A stretch of 29,664 nucleotides of DNA. Source: CAMAVH01 sp964628235. GTDB taxonomy: Bacteria > Pseudomonadota > Alphaproteobacteria > SMXQ01. Shown piece after piece: positions 1 through 7,467 of the stretch. Made by a program: the position numbers and the translations under genes. How positions within the stretch are numbered: position 1 is the stretch's first letter; each line of letters begins with the position of its first letter. The notes under the pieces were generated by a model. The model was not told the DNA's origin and did not search any database. It was given only the letters and a program-made list of their open reading frames with translations. The DNA lies in assembly GCA_964628235.1 (NCBI GenBank), contig CAZVLU010000043.1, positions 1 through 29,664 on the forward strand, read 5' to 3'.

Positions 1-279
1 GCGCTCGACCACCATCTGCGTGGCGATGCCGGCATGATCGGTGCCCGGCATCCATAGGGCGTCAAAGCCCTTCATGCGCTTGTAGCGCACCAGCACGTCC
101 TGCAGCGTGTTGTTGAGCGCATGGCCCATGTGCAGGCTGCCGGTGACGTTCGGCGGCGGAATGACGATGGTGAACGGCGCGCGGCCGCTATCCGGCTGCG
201 CCGTGAAGGCGCCGGACTGCTCCCATTTGGCGTAATGCTTCGCCTCGACCTCAGCGGGCCGGAAGGTCTTTTCCAGCAC
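1..279 (-). CDS. valS: Valine--tRNA ligase, N-terminal part (runs off the window)
   Basis: Class I aminoacyl-tRNA synthetase that charges tRNA-Val in the cytoplasm; only the first 93 codons are present. The visible translation begins (M)LEKTFRPAEVE and carries the ValS N-terminal block IPPPNVTGSLHMGHA, whose HMGH is the class I HIGH signature for ATP binding, followed by WMPGTDHAGIATQ, typical of ValS. The chosen start is GTG at 279 (followed by CTG GAA AAG), because it gives the usual MLEKTF-like start and no in-frame ATG lies nearby. It follows popZ on the same strand with a gap of about 70 bp, a common alphaproteobacterial order. The identity is secure; only the exact start is open. Confidence 0.95.
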   Translation of the reverse strand, partial: MLEKTFRPAEVEAKHYAKWEQSGAFTAQPDSGRAPFTIVIPPPNVTGSLHMGHALNNTLQDVLVRYKRMKGFDALWMPGTDHAGIATQMVVER

Positions 280-348
280 GGAGTGCCTCGCAACCTTGAA
301 ATGATAAACGCTGCGCCGGCATAGCCGACGCAAATGATGGCGCGGGGA

Positions 349-1011
349 CTATTCTTCCGCGCGGCGCGACAGGCGCTCCAGTTCCTTGCGCACCAGGCGT
401 TCGGCCATCGGCGGCAAGTTCTTGTCGAGCCACTCCTTGATCATCGGGCGGATCATTTCCTGCACGAGATCCTCCAGCGTGCGGCCGCTGCCGAGCGCCA
501 TGCCGCCGTTGCCGCTCTGCTGCGCCGACGTGCGCGCGAGCGCCGCGAAAGCGGCGGTGGCCGCGCCGGCCGAGGCCGCCGACATCAGACCCTCTTGGAG
601 ACCCTGCGGTTTCGCTTCGCCGATCAGTTCATCGGACGAGAATTCGACTTTATCGTCTTCCATCGCTACCTCTGGCTCCTCGGCAAGCTCTCCGGCGACT
701 TCATCGTCCGGCAAGGGCGGAATCTCGTCGTCGTCTTCATCGTCGACGGCGATCTCGGACTCGTCGTCCTCGTCATCGTCCTCGACCAGATTGTCATTGA
801 TGTCGGGATCTCCGAACGGCGTGTTCAAGCTGACGACCGAACCGTCGTCGGCGACCATTTCGGTCAATTCGAGGACAGTATCGACCGGTGCTTTGGCAGC
901 GGCCGGAGCCGCGCCGGGAGCGCCCTGCTCATCATTTTCAGAGATGATTCGGCGAATGGAGGCGAGAATCTCCTCCATCGTCGGTTCTGGCTGGGCCTTC
1001 GTGTCGCTCAT
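349..1011 (-). CDS. popZ: PopZ-family polar organizing protein (DUF2497)
   Basis: A 220-residue protein with the PopZ/DUF2497 layout. The short N-terminal helix reads MEEILASIRRIISE (about residues 12-25). A long acidic, low-complexity middle, very rich in Asp and Glu (about residues 70-120), follows. The conserved C-terminal helices read LEDLVQEMIRPMIKEWLD and MAERLVRKELERL (about residues 178-216). In Caulobacter, PopZ forms a polar scaffold that anchors the ParB/parS centromere and recruits regulators through the N-terminal helix; the C-terminal helices drive oligomerisation. Start is the ATG at 1011. It lies between tolC and valS on the same strand, the usual context of DUF2497 genes in Rhizobiales. 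Family is clear; a polar scaffolding role in this organism is inferred. Confidence 0.9.
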   Translation of the reverse strand: MSDTKAQPEPTMEEILASIRRIISENDEQGAPGAAPAAAKAPVDTVLELTEMVADDGSVVSLNTPFGDPDINDNLVEDDDEDDESEIAVDDEDDDEIPPLPDDEVAGELAEEPEVAMEDDKVEFSSDELIGEAKPQGLQEGLMSAASAGAATAAFAALARTSAQQSGNGGMALGSGRTLEDLVQEMIRPMIKEWLDKNLPPMAERLVRKELERLSRRAEE

Positions 1012-1049
1012 CTCGCTGTGCCGGGCTCTTCATCTGCCGCGCCGATAAG

Positions 1050-1087
1050 GGCGCCTTGTGTCTGCCACGGCGCCTTGGGGCGCCTTG
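1050..1087. repeat. Three short copies of GGCGCCTTG upstream of popZ
   Basis: GGCGCCTTG occurs at 1050-1058, 1069-1077 and 1079-1087, in the 166-bp gap between the tolC stop and the popZ start. Each copy contains the palindrome GGCGCC. It could be a cluster of regulator sites, or an attenuating structure in the popZ leader, or simple sequence drift. No known binding motif was recognised. Confidence 0.35.
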
Positions 1088-1177
1088 GCATTCACTGTAA
1101 CAAGTTCTTCATAGCAACGGTAGCCGTTGAAAGCCCGAATCACGACAGAAACCCGCGAAAGCCGGCCTCAAATCGGC

Positions 1178-2542
1178 CTATTCGCCTTCGATCGAGCTGC
1201 CCCACCACCTGCCGCGGACGGTCCGGTAGTTCTGCTCTTCATCGTAATAAGGAACTTGCAGGCCCAGTTCGCGCGCTGTTAGCGAGCCGGTGGACGCCTT
1301 CAACTCATAAGCGGCGGCGATCTCGTCGCGCTGGGCGCCGACCAGATTGACCTTGGCGGTGAGCAATTCCTGCTCGGCGTCGAGAACGTCAAGCACCGTG
1401 CGCGAACCGACCAAGGCCTCTTTCTCGACGCCCTCCAAGGCGATCTGGCTGGCTTGGATTTCGGTATCGTAGGCGCGCAAGGAGGCGCGCGCCGTCTCTA
1501 GCGATTCCCAGGCGCGTGTCGCCGTCTCCATCGCGTCGCGGCGCGCTTCATCGACCTGGATTTTGCGCTGCGCAGCGATTTGCTTGGCGGCGCGGATGCG
1601 AGACGCCACCGAACCGCCGGTGTACAGCGGCACAGCGATCTCAGCCGTGATCGAGGCGCTGTTGGCTTCGGTGTTGCTGTTCGTCGTGCCGCGGTCGGCC
1701 GACAGAGTGCCGCGCAAATTCAACTCAGGCCATAATTCGCGCTCGATGGCGCGCACGTTCTCGCGGGCCGACTGTTCCGTGTAATCGGCGGCGACGACAT
1801 CGGGAAACCGCGTTCCGGCGATGCTGATCGCCTCGTCTTGCATGGCCGGCAGGTTGGTCGGCGGCTTGGGCACGATGAGATTGGCCGGCGCTTCGCCCAT
1901 CGAGGTGCGATAGACGGCGCGCGACGCGGCGAGATTGCCTTCCGCCTGGATGCGATCCGCCGTGGCGCGGGCCACGGCAGCTTCGGCCTGGGCGACGTCG
2001 GTGCGGGTGATTTCACCGACGCGGAATCGGTCGTTGGCGGCATCCAACTGACGGCGCAGGCGCTGCTCGTTGTTGATGTTGAGATCGAGCAACGCCTGAT
2101 CGCGTACAACGTCGATGTAAGACGACATGGCGTTCAAAAGCACTTGCTGCTCGGTGGTGACGAGGCGTGCGCGCGCCGCCAGCACGTCCTTTTCGGCACG
2201 CTGCGTGACGGCGCTGGCAGCGGGGTCGAACAGCGGCTGCACGATGCTCAGGTCCGCGCCATAAGGCGTGGTGTAGCGCGTCGCCGGCGAGCGGGTGTTG
2301 CTGTAGCTCTGGGTGCGCGAGATATCTGCTCCGGCCTCGACCGTCGGACGCCAGCGCGAGAGCGCCTGCGACACGCTTTCATCGGTCGCGCGCAAGGCGG
2401 CGCGCGCCGCGAGCAAGGTCGGGTTGGTCTGATAGGCGCGGGCCAAAGCTTCGTCCAAAGTCTCTGCCGAAGCTGGAGCGATAAGCGCCGAACTGGCGAG
2501 CAATGCGGCGACGAGGATGCGACGAAAACGGAACGCGGCCAT
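1178..2542 (-). CDS. tolC: TolC-family type I secretion/efflux outer membrane protein
   Basis: Trimeric outer-membrane channel that serves type I secretion and tripartite efflux pumps. The product has a signal peptide (FRFRR then a hydrophobic stretch, cleaved after ASA) followed by ETLDEALARAYQTNPTL, the standard opening of the TolC/OEP repeat. The second repeat includes VAVPLYTGGSVASRIRAAK-like sequence (visible as EIAVPLYTGGS) and the C-terminal half has SLETARASLRAY and TVLDVLDAEQEL, both typical of TolC. The reading frame extends to a GTG at 2551, but the ATG at 2542 is preferred because an AAGGTGA ribosome site lies 5 nt before it; this gives 454 residues, normal for the family. It follows pcm by 17 bp, probably one transcript. 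It may be the outer-membrane partner of the RND pump at 18151-22420, but nothing in the sequence proves this. Confidence 0.93.
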   Translation of the reverse strand: MAAFRFRRILVAALLASSALIAPASAETLDEALARAYQTNPTLLAARAALRATDESVSQALSRWRPTVEAGADISRTQSYSNTRSPATRYTTPYGADLSIVQPLFDPAASAVTQRAEKDVLAARARLVTTEQQVLLNAMSSYIDVVRDQALLDLNINNEQRLRRQLDAANDRFRVGEITRTDVAQAEAAVARATADRIQAEGNLAASRAVYRTSMGEAPANLIVPKPPTNLPAMQDEAISIAGTRFPDVVAADYTEQSARENVRAIERELWPELNLRGTLSADRGTTNSNTEANSASITAEIAVPLYTGGSVASRIRAAKQIAAQRKIQVDEARRDAMETATRAWESLETARASLRAYDTEIQASQIALEGVEKEALVGSRTVLDVLDAEQELLTAKVNLVGAQRDEIAAAYELKASTGSLTARELGLQVPYYDEEQNYRTVRGRWWGSSIEGE

Positions 2543-2559
2543 CAGGCTCACCTTGACTG

Positions 2560-3210
2560 CTAAAACACAAACGTCGGTTGCGGCGCGAAGCCGGGAAGAA
2601 GCGGTGTCGCGGCGTCGAACAGGACGCGACGCGACAAGACGCCGTTGCGGCGCAGGATCAGGATCGCCTGTCCCGCCCCGCCTTTATCGAGGACGGCGAC
2701 GAGTCGCCCGCCTTCGGCAAGCTGGTCGGCGATGGCGGGCGGCACGTCATGCACCGCCCCCTCGAACAGGATGACGTCGAACGGGCCCTGCTTGGGGCAG
2801 CCGGCGACGAGTTTGCCTTCGATCGCCGCGACATTGTCGAGCCCGAGGGCGTCGAGATTGGCGCTGAGGGTTTTGACCAGGGCGCTGTCTTCCTCGAGAG
2901 CCACCACGGTGCCGGCGATCCTGGACAAGACCGCCGCGCCGTAGCCGGTAACGGCGCCGACATCGAGGACGATGTCGGAGGCCGTGATCTCGGCCGACTG
3001 CACCAAGCGGGCAAACAGCATCGGTTCCATCAGCCAACGACCGCCGCCGAGCGGCGCATCGTCGTCGACATAGGCAACGCCACGCGCAGCCTCCGGCAAG
3101 AAACGCTCGCGCGGGACCTCAAGCAGGGCCTGAATGAGCGGATGGGAGGTGACTTTGTTGGGGCGAATCTGGTTATCGACCATGTTTCGCCGAGCGACAG
3201 AAAAGTCCAT
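2560..3210 (-). CDS. pcm: Protein-L-isoaspartate O-methyltransferase family protein
   Basis: Class I SAM-dependent methyltransferase of the PIMT family, which repairs isoaspartyl residues in damaged proteins in the cytosol. The 216-residue product opens with MDFSVARRNMVDNQIRPNKV, the conserved start of the alphaproteobacterial PIMT-like group. The SAM-binding motif I is IVLDVGAVTGYGAAVLS (about residues 81-97), and motif FDVILFEGAV follows near residue 145. Motif I reads DVGAVTGY rather than the usual DVGxGSGY, which is common in this subgroup, so repair activity is inferred from family and not certain. The frame has a TTG directly before the ATG at 3210; the ATG was chosen. It is the first gene of the pcm-tolC-popZ-valS block and probably carries the promoter for it. 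Confidence 0.88.
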   Translation of the reverse strand: MDFSVARRNMVDNQIRPNKVTSHPLIQALLEVPRERFLPEAARGVAYVDDDAPLGGGRWLMEPMLFARLVQSAEITASDIVLDVGAVTGYGAAVLSRIAGTVVALEEDSALVKTLSANLDALGLDNVAAIEGKLVAGCPKQGPFDVILFEGAVHDVPPAIADQLAEGGRLVAVLDKGGAGQAILILRRNGVLSRRVLFDAATPLLPGFAPQPTFVF

Positions 3211-3234
3211 CAAAAGGGCCCGTCGTGATAAGCG

Positions 3235-3246
3235 CCAAGCGCTTGG
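3235..3246. promoter_or_regulatory. Perfect 12-bp palindrome upstream of pcm
   Basis: CCAAGCGCTTGG is a perfect palindrome centred about 30 bp upstream of the pcm ATG. On the minus strand it is preceded by AAGCTTAGAG and GTATAC, so it may lie within the promoter of the pcm-tolC-popZ-valS block. It is a candidate operator for an unidentified dimeric regulator. Confidence 0.35.
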
Positions 3247-3449
3247 AAACTCTAAGCTTGTATACTGTTCCCGCGCTTAGAAAACAACGCTGCACTGCGG
3301 TAAACCCGTCGCGGACCCGGCAATTTCACGGCAAACTGTGGCCTAGCCGTCGCACAGATCCCTCCTTACCGGCAAGTGACGACGCGCCCTATTGGACTTT
3401 CCTCGCCTTATGGCCGTTCCCCGCCGCCTTGGGGACAAGCGCGGCCTTC

Positions 3450-3479
3450 TTGACCCTATGGGCGGGCACAGCCTATATC
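3450..3479 (+). promoter_or_regulatory. Sigma70-type promoter of tRNA-Cys
   Basis: TTGACC at 3450-3455 is separated by 17-18 bp from CTATAT/TATATC at 3473-3479, a good match to alphaproteobacterial housekeeping promoters. It would start transcription about 80 nt before the mature tRNA-Cys 5' end. Confidence 0.6.
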
Positions 3480-3564
3480 TCCCCTCCCCGCGGCGAGACC
3501 CTGGTCGAGATGGCCGGCACGCCGCGTCCGTTCTGGCCGCTTCGCCAAGGGCGGCGCGCGACGG

Positions 3565-3638
3565 GGCCGGATAGCAAAGTGGTAATGCTCGGGACTGCAA
3601 ATCCCGCACCGGGGGTTCGATTCCCCCTCCGGCCTCCA
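3565..3638 (+). tRNA. tRNA-Cys (GCA)
   Basis: Full cloverleaf. The acceptor stem GGCCGGA (3565-3571) pairs perfectly with TCCGGCC (3628-3634), followed by T and an encoded CCA. The anticodon stem CGGGA/TCCCG frames the loop CTGCAAA with anticodon GCA at 3597-3599, so it reads cysteine codons. The T-arm is GGGGGTTCGATTCCCCC. It is 74 nt with CCA. Confidence 0.97.
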
Positions 3639-3791
3639 TCGCCCCAGAAATCTCTTAAAAACCTGCCAAGTGCCTGAATAAAAAAGGCCGGACGAGGCTC
3701 TGGCCTTGGCCGAAGGGCTCTGTTATAACCGCGCCCTCGCCGACGGGCGGCCCTGCCAGCAGGGCCATGGGCCTGCGGCGATATCGGCCAT

Positions 3792-3866
3792 TCCGTGGTA
3801 GCTCAGTGGTAGAGCAGGCGGCTGTTAACCGCCCGGTCGGGGGTTCGAATCCCTCCCACGGAGCCA
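3792..3866 (+). tRNA. tRNA-Asn (GTT)
   Basis: Full cloverleaf. The acceptor stem TCCGTGG (3792-3798) pairs with CCACGGA (3856-3862), followed by G and an encoded CCA. The D-arm is GCTCAGTGGTAGAGC. The anticodon stem GGCGG/CCGCC frames CTGTTAA with anticodon GTT at 3824-3826. It is 75 nt with CCA. tRNA 3' ends are common integration sites, and the accessory block begins immediately 3' of this one. Confidence 0.97.
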
Positions 3867-3880
3867 ATCAAAAATCTCTC

Positions 3881-3908
3881 GAAACACCAATGTTTCCAGG
3901 GCTTTTTT
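3881..3908 (+). terminator. Likely terminator after tRNA-Asn
   Basis: A 6-bp hairpin, GAAACA (3881-3886) with TGTTTC (3891-3896) and loop CCAA, is followed within 7 nt by TTTTTT (3903-3908). The stem is short and AT-rich, so strength is uncertain. The position just after the tRNA supports a terminator role. Confidence 0.45.
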
Positions 3909-3984
3909 CATGTCTGCAGCGCGCCGACGCGCAAAAGCAAAATGGGAACAAAAGGGAAATAAAAGGTGGATATAGGAATAAAAG

Positions 3985-4004
3985 TCCCGACTAATTCCCG
4001 ACTA
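3985..4004. repeat. Tandem TCCCGACTA repeat in AT-richer DNA 3' of tRNA-Asn
   Basis: TCCCGACTA occurs at 3985-3993 and 3996-4004, an 11-bp period. It sits in a stretch (about 3935-3985) that is A-rich compared with the surroundings. This could be the scar of an integrated element next to the tRNA, but no recombinase fragment was recognised. Confidence 0.3.
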
Positions 4005-4087
4005 GGCGTTACCTCTCGTTCTTATGCCAGCCGGTGCCGTTCTCGATAACCCCGAGCCGACTCTCCGGTCATCGCTCAAAACTGCTG

Positions 4088-4097
4088 CCCCCCCCCC
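4088..4097. repeat. Homopolymer run of ten C
   Basis: Ten consecutive C residues lie between the end of the metallophosphatase gene and the tRNA side of the gap. Runs of this length are slippage-prone. It is outside any recognised gene, so it may simply mark a region of uncertain base count. Confidence 0.6.
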
Positions 4098-4129
4098 GCC
4101 TTGGCGACGATTTTGAAGCTGCTGCTGAA

Positions 4130-5572
4130 CTACGAGAGTCGCATCGCAGGAGTAAGTCCGCTCTCCTCCAACTCCCAAGCGGCGGACCATTCTTCTCCAC
4201 GCCGTTCCAGAATGAGATAGTTTCGCTCAGCCGCATACGTTCGCCGCTGTCCGGGTAGCGGCTTCAGGCGAACCTGCTGCCCAGGCAAGGGATTCTCCCC
4301 CATTGCCGAGAGCAGCCCCAAGGCGCTGGCGTATAACCTCGGTGGCGGAGGACGCGCGATTCCCGACGCCACAAGCTGATGCATGACCGTCCCGTTCTTG
4401 AAGGGCATCTCCCCACGCACTGCAAGGTGTATCTCGCCCGACAGGATCGTCACGCCGTTTCCGCTCTTGAGCGTGCGCCGTTCCAGCGTTTCGAGCATCC
4501 GCACCCACTCCGCGCGATGGGACCGGCTCTGCCATTGATCACGCAAGTCATCCTCGTACTTCTGAGCATGCGGCACGACATCGAGCAATTTCTCGATCAA
4601 GCTAAAGCGCGGGCCAAGAAGCGGCACGCTCGACATGATCAGAATCCGGTCACCGCCATCAATCTCTGCGAGGGATCGCTCGAACGCAGCCCACCCTTTC
4701 GGCCCCATGACCTGCGTCGGCCGCCGCTCCGAACGCAGATCGGGCGCCAGGATGGAAAATCGTGGAAAACGAACAGACTGGCTGAGGCTTCCGGATTGAG
4801 TCTCGTCGCATCCGGGCGGCCGCATCGTGTCGGTTGCGCCGAGCTGGAACAACATGAACATGCGCCGCGCGATATCGAATAGGGCGCGACCGACCTGGCT
4901 ATCGAGAAGCTTTTCCGGGAGGCTGCCCCAGCCGTCGAAGATATCATGATCGTCCCACATCATGAGCGCCGGCACGCGGGTATTCAGATAGGTCAATTCC
5001 GGCTGGGAGTAGAGGGTCAGGTACCGCTGGAAATAGTAATTTTCCGCTGCTTCCCGCATGTCTGCGGTCAGCGCCTGCTCCGCCTTCTCCTGCAGTGTGC
5101 CCGCCGCCCATCTCGACAGGGCCTGATGAGACTGAACGACTTCATCGGCATAGAGCTGATCACCGCCGTGCAGAAGGAGGCCGAACGGCGCGCGATCATG
5201 CTCACCGGCCAGGCGATGCCACATCGCGTTACGCTGGGCCGCCGGGCGATCCGCCTCGCCGTGCTCCTGACCGTTGCAGGAAACGTAGGCGATCCGGACA
5301 TCCTGCGAATAATCCGTGAGCACCGGAAAGACGACCTCGCCCAAACTGTAGGTGGCGTTCCCACGCGCTGGGAGGCGGAAGTCGTATCGCCAGACCGTGC
5401 GGGCGAGTTGCGTATGCAAGGGCACCGGTCTGACATAGGAGCCGTCGCCGGTGACCAACTTGGGCGCGTCATGGTTCTCGGGGACGACAACGATGGCAGA
5501 AAGCCGAGAGCCCCGCTCGTCGGCGCCTCGTGCGAATAGGATGGGGCCGATGATTTTCGGTAGAGTTATCAT
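4130..5572 (-). CDS. PhoD-like metallophosphatase (alkaline phosphatase D family)
   Basis: Predicted metal-dependent phosphomonoesterase or phosphodiesterase of the PhoD-like family. Motifs in order are YVSCNGQ (about residues 96-102), LLHGGDQLYADEV (metal-binding GDQ, about 137-139), MMWDDHDIFDGWG (DDHD, about 207-210) and ILSGEIHLAVRG (GEIH, about 379-382), matching the PhoD metal-site pattern. There is no signal peptide and no Tat motif, so it may act in the cytoplasm, unlike secreted PhoD. The frame extends upstream to 5662, but the ATG at 5572 is chosen because it overlaps the preceding zinc-ribbon stop codon as ATGA, a usual translational coupling, and the upstream extension looks non-conserved. 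Length is 480 residues. The substrate is unknown; its place at the end of a metal-related gene string is unexplained. Confidence 0.85.
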   Translation of the reverse strand: MITLPKIIGPILFARGADERGSRLSAIVVVPENHDAPKLVTGDGSYVRPVPLHTQLARTVWRYDFRLPARGNATYSLGEVVFPVLTDYSQDVRIAYVSCNGQEHGEADRPAAQRNAMWHRLAGEHDRAPFGLLLHGGDQLYADEVVQSHQALSRWAAGTLQEKAEQALTADMREAAENYYFQRYLTLYSQPELTYLNTRVPALMMWDDHDIFDGWGSLPEKLLDSQVGRALFDIARRMFMLFQLGATDTMRPPGCDETQSGSLSQSVRFPRFSILAPDLRSERRPTQVMGPKGWAAFERSLAEIDGGDRILIMSSVPLLGPRFSLIEKLLDVVPHAQKYEDDLRDQWQSRSHRAEWVRMLETLERRTLKSGNGVTILSGEIHLAVRGEMPFKNGTVMHQLVASGIARPPPPRLYASALGLLSAMGENPLPGQQVRLKPLPGQRRTYAAERNYLILERRGEEWSAAWELEESGLTPAMRLS

Positions 5573-5814
5573 TCCGCGACGAATGGGGCCTCGGTAAGGC
5601 CCCCCTCGATGATCTTGTCCATCTCGCCATGATCGAGCCAGACGCTGCGGCACTTCGAACAAGAAACGATCTCGACGATCTGTCGTTCTTTCATGAGAAC
5701 GACAACTCTGCCCGCGCGGGGCATCCCGGCTGGGGGAGCGGCGCTCAATCCCGCATCCCTCAAGCGTTCGATGCGAAGGCGTAGATGCGCCGCCGGCGCA
5801 AATGTCAAGTGCAT
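5569..5814 (-). CDS. Degenerate TFIIB-type zinc-ribbon protein
   Basis: The C-terminal 41 residues, from MKERQIVEIVSCSKCRSVWLD through HGEMDKIIE, match the second half of a zf-TFIIB ribbon and align without gaps to the intact copy at 7468-7812 (MSERQGIEIDYCPKCRGVWLD, RGELDKIIE). The first Cys pair, CPVC in the intact copy, is absent here and replaced by MPRAG. An out-of-frame TGC CCC just upstream suggests that a small indel moved the first half out of frame. The start is uncertain: ATG at 5814, at 5694, or further up at 5874 are all open. Its stop overlaps the metallophosphatase ATG by 4 nt. With only one CxxC the ribbon probably cannot hold zinc in the standard way. Function is unknown. Confidence 0.6.
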   Translation of the reverse strand: MHLTFAPAAHLRLRIERLRDAGLSAAPPAGMPRAGRVVVLMKERQIVEIVSCSKCRSVWLDHGEMDKIIEGGLTEAPFVAE

Positions 5815-5892
5815 GCTTCGGTCATCTCCCCTGGCTGCCCAATCGAAGCTCGCTCGCTCCGCTGCATGCTTCACAGAAACCGGGCAGCGCGA

Positions 5893-6357
5893 TCAGTGCC
5901 GACGCGCGGCTATCAGCCTGGCTATTTTCGGCAGGATCAAGGGCGCGGCGATGAGGATAAGCGCGCCGATCGCCCAGACAACGACGATTGCCGGCTTCAG
6001 AATGACGCGCAGCAAGGTGATGGCCTGTTGCATGAAGCCCCTGGCGTTGAGGCCATCGACGATGACGCCAAGCTCTTTACCGGCCCCGGTCGCAGTTGCA
6101 ATATCCTTCCCGCTATCCAGCAAGAAGCCGGCACTGGCCGCGATCCAGCCAAGGACGGGATCGACCAGGGCATAACCGGCCCAGGCGAACAGCGACCACA
6201 ATACGAGGCCAACGAGGACGACGGCCTTCGGCAGTTTTCTCGGCAGGCGCGGAGGCCCATCGTAATCGACTGGTCTGTCCGTCATCCTCGGATCGCGATC
6301 ATATCTCCGACCGTAACTATAGCGATAGCTGCGGTCATGGCGGCCATGTTTTCCCAT
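5893..6357 (-). CDS. Small membrane protein of unknown function
   Basis: A 154-residue protein that I do not recognise. The N-terminus (about residues 1-42) is rich in Arg, Tyr and His, then hydrophobic segments lie near residues 44-64 and 66-80, and another near 122-143, so two or three membrane spans are likely. The C-terminus is short and basic (ARLIAARRH). The chosen ATG at 6357 has ACGGAG 6 nt upstream; the frame extends to 6483 but that start has no such support. It lies between the CDF exporter gene (134 bp upstream) and the degenerate zinc-ribbon gene, all on the same strand, so it may be part of the metal-responsive transcript. Confidence 0.7.
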   Translation of the reverse strand: MGKHGRHDRSYRYSYGRRYDRDPRMTDRPVDYDGPPRLPRKLPKAVVLVGLVLWSLFAWAGYALVDPVLGWIAASAGFLLDSGKDIATATGAGKELGVIVDGLNARGFMQQAITLLRVILKPAIVVVWAIGALILIAAPLILPKIARLIAARRH

Positions 6358-6491
6358 CTCGGTCTCCGTTTTTGGCCAGGGCAGGATTCCCAGGAAAACC
6401 GGCCCGTTTGTTAAAGCAGGTCCGACTGCGGCGCTAACCATCACCGTCGCGTTGGTCCGGCCCGTTGTCCAGTCGCCTTCCACTTTTGGCG

Positions 6492-7409
6492 CTATAGCCT
6501 TAATTCGCCCTCAGCTTCACGCAGGGCCTGATCCTCGATCTGGATCGTCGCATGCGTCAGGCCGAAGCCAGTCTTCATCGCCTCATTGGCGCTGAGGAGC
6601 GTCGTCCGCGCCTGGGCCATGTCGGCCACGACGAGGTGACAGCTCATGGCGTCGAAGCCGGACGTGATCGTCCAGACATGAAGGTCATGAACTGCCGTGA
6701 CGCCGGGAATTTCCAGGAGCTTCCGCTCCAACAACGCGACATCGACTTCGGGCGGCGCGCCCTCCATCAAAATGTGAACCGCATGTTTCAGCAGAATCCA
6801 GCTTCGCGGAACGATGAACAACCCAATGCCCGCGCCGATGATCGGATCGGCCAGACTCCAGCCAGTGAGCATGACGATCGCCGCAGCCACGATGACGCCG
6901 AGCGAGCCGAGCATGTCGCTCAAGACTTCAAAATAGGCGCCCTTCACGTTGAGGCTTTCCGACGACCCGGCCGATAGGAGCTTCATGCTGATCAGGTTGA
7001 CAGCAAGCCCGACCACCGCCACCGCCAGCATCGGTCCACCCAAAATTTCTGGCGGGCTCAAGAAGCGTTGATAAGCCTCGTAGAAAATATAGATGGTCAG
7101 CAGCAAGAGCACGACGGCATTCGTCTGCGCCGACAGCACTTCCATACGTACATAGCCATAGCTCCGCTGCGGAGTCGCCGGGCGTTCCGCGAAACGGATG
7201 GCAATCAGCGCCAGGGCAAGGCCGCCGGCGTCGGTCAGCATGTGAGCCGCATCCGCGAGGAGCGCGAGGCTGCCCGTCCACAGGCCACCGATCACCTCGA
7301 CCACCATGAACGTCGCGGTGAGAGCCAGCGCCCCTACGAGACTGCTCTTATGCCGCCCTGCTGCGGTGCCGGCTGGCGCTGTCGCCGTGTGCGTATGTCC
7401 TATGCCCAT
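6492..7409 (-). CDS. Cation diffusion facilitator (CDF) metal exporter
   Basis: Inner-membrane proton-coupled divalent metal exporter of the CDF family (CzcD/ZitB-like), 305 residues with six predicted spans and a cytoplasmic C-terminal domain. TM2 carries ADAAHMLTDAGG, with the metal ligands H56 and D60. TM5 reads FEVLSDMLGS, with E161 and D165, so the usual TM5 His of ZitB-type proteins is Glu here. The C-terminal domain includes VTAVHDLHVWTITSG, the conserved HDLHVW block. There is no His-rich cytoplasmic loop, only short His pairs at the N-terminus (GHTHT). The ATG at 7409 has GAGG 7 nt upstream. The upstream zinc-ribbon gene has a MerR-type promoter, suggesting Zn, Cd or Pb export; the Glu substitution leaves the preferred metal open. 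Confidence 0.93.
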   Translation of the reverse strand: MGIGHTHTATAPAGTAAGRHKSSLVGALALTATFMVVEVIGGLWTGSLALLADAAHMLTDAGGLALALIAIRFAERPATPQRSYGYVRMEVLSAQTNAVVLLLLTIYIFYEAYQRFLSPPEILGGPMLAVAVVGLAVNLISMKLLSAGSSESLNVKGAYFEVLSDMLGSLGVIVAAAIVMLTGWSLADPIIGAGIGLFIVPRSWILLKHAVHILMEGAPPEVDVALLERKLLEIPGVTAVHDLHVWTITSGFDAMSCHLVVADMAQARTTLLSANEAMKTGFGLTHATIQIEDQALREAEGELRL

Positions 7410-7467
7410 GCTTGATCCTCGGTAGTTGGCCGAATGGACGCCGCCAACGGCCCCTCAAGCAAATATC

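Larger units (their letters stand above)
3211..3564. other. Intergenic region between pcm and tRNA-Cys
   Basis: About 350 bp with no convincing gene. The open plus-strand frame here runs on through the tRNA-Cys gene and resembles no family. The stretch holds the divergent regulatory region: a CCAAGCGCTTGG palindrome near pcm on the left, and a sigma70-type promoter for tRNA-Cys at 3450-3479. Confidence 0.6.

Noticed and set aside
386..1048. Long plus-strand open frame rich in Ser inside popZ
   Set aside because: It mirrors the acidic popZ coding strand (Asp/Glu codons read as Ser-rich sequence) and has no family match or ribosome site.
3225..3677. Plus-strand frame between pcm and the tRNA genes
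   Set aside because: It runs through the tRNA-Cys gene and shows no domain, so it is not a gene.
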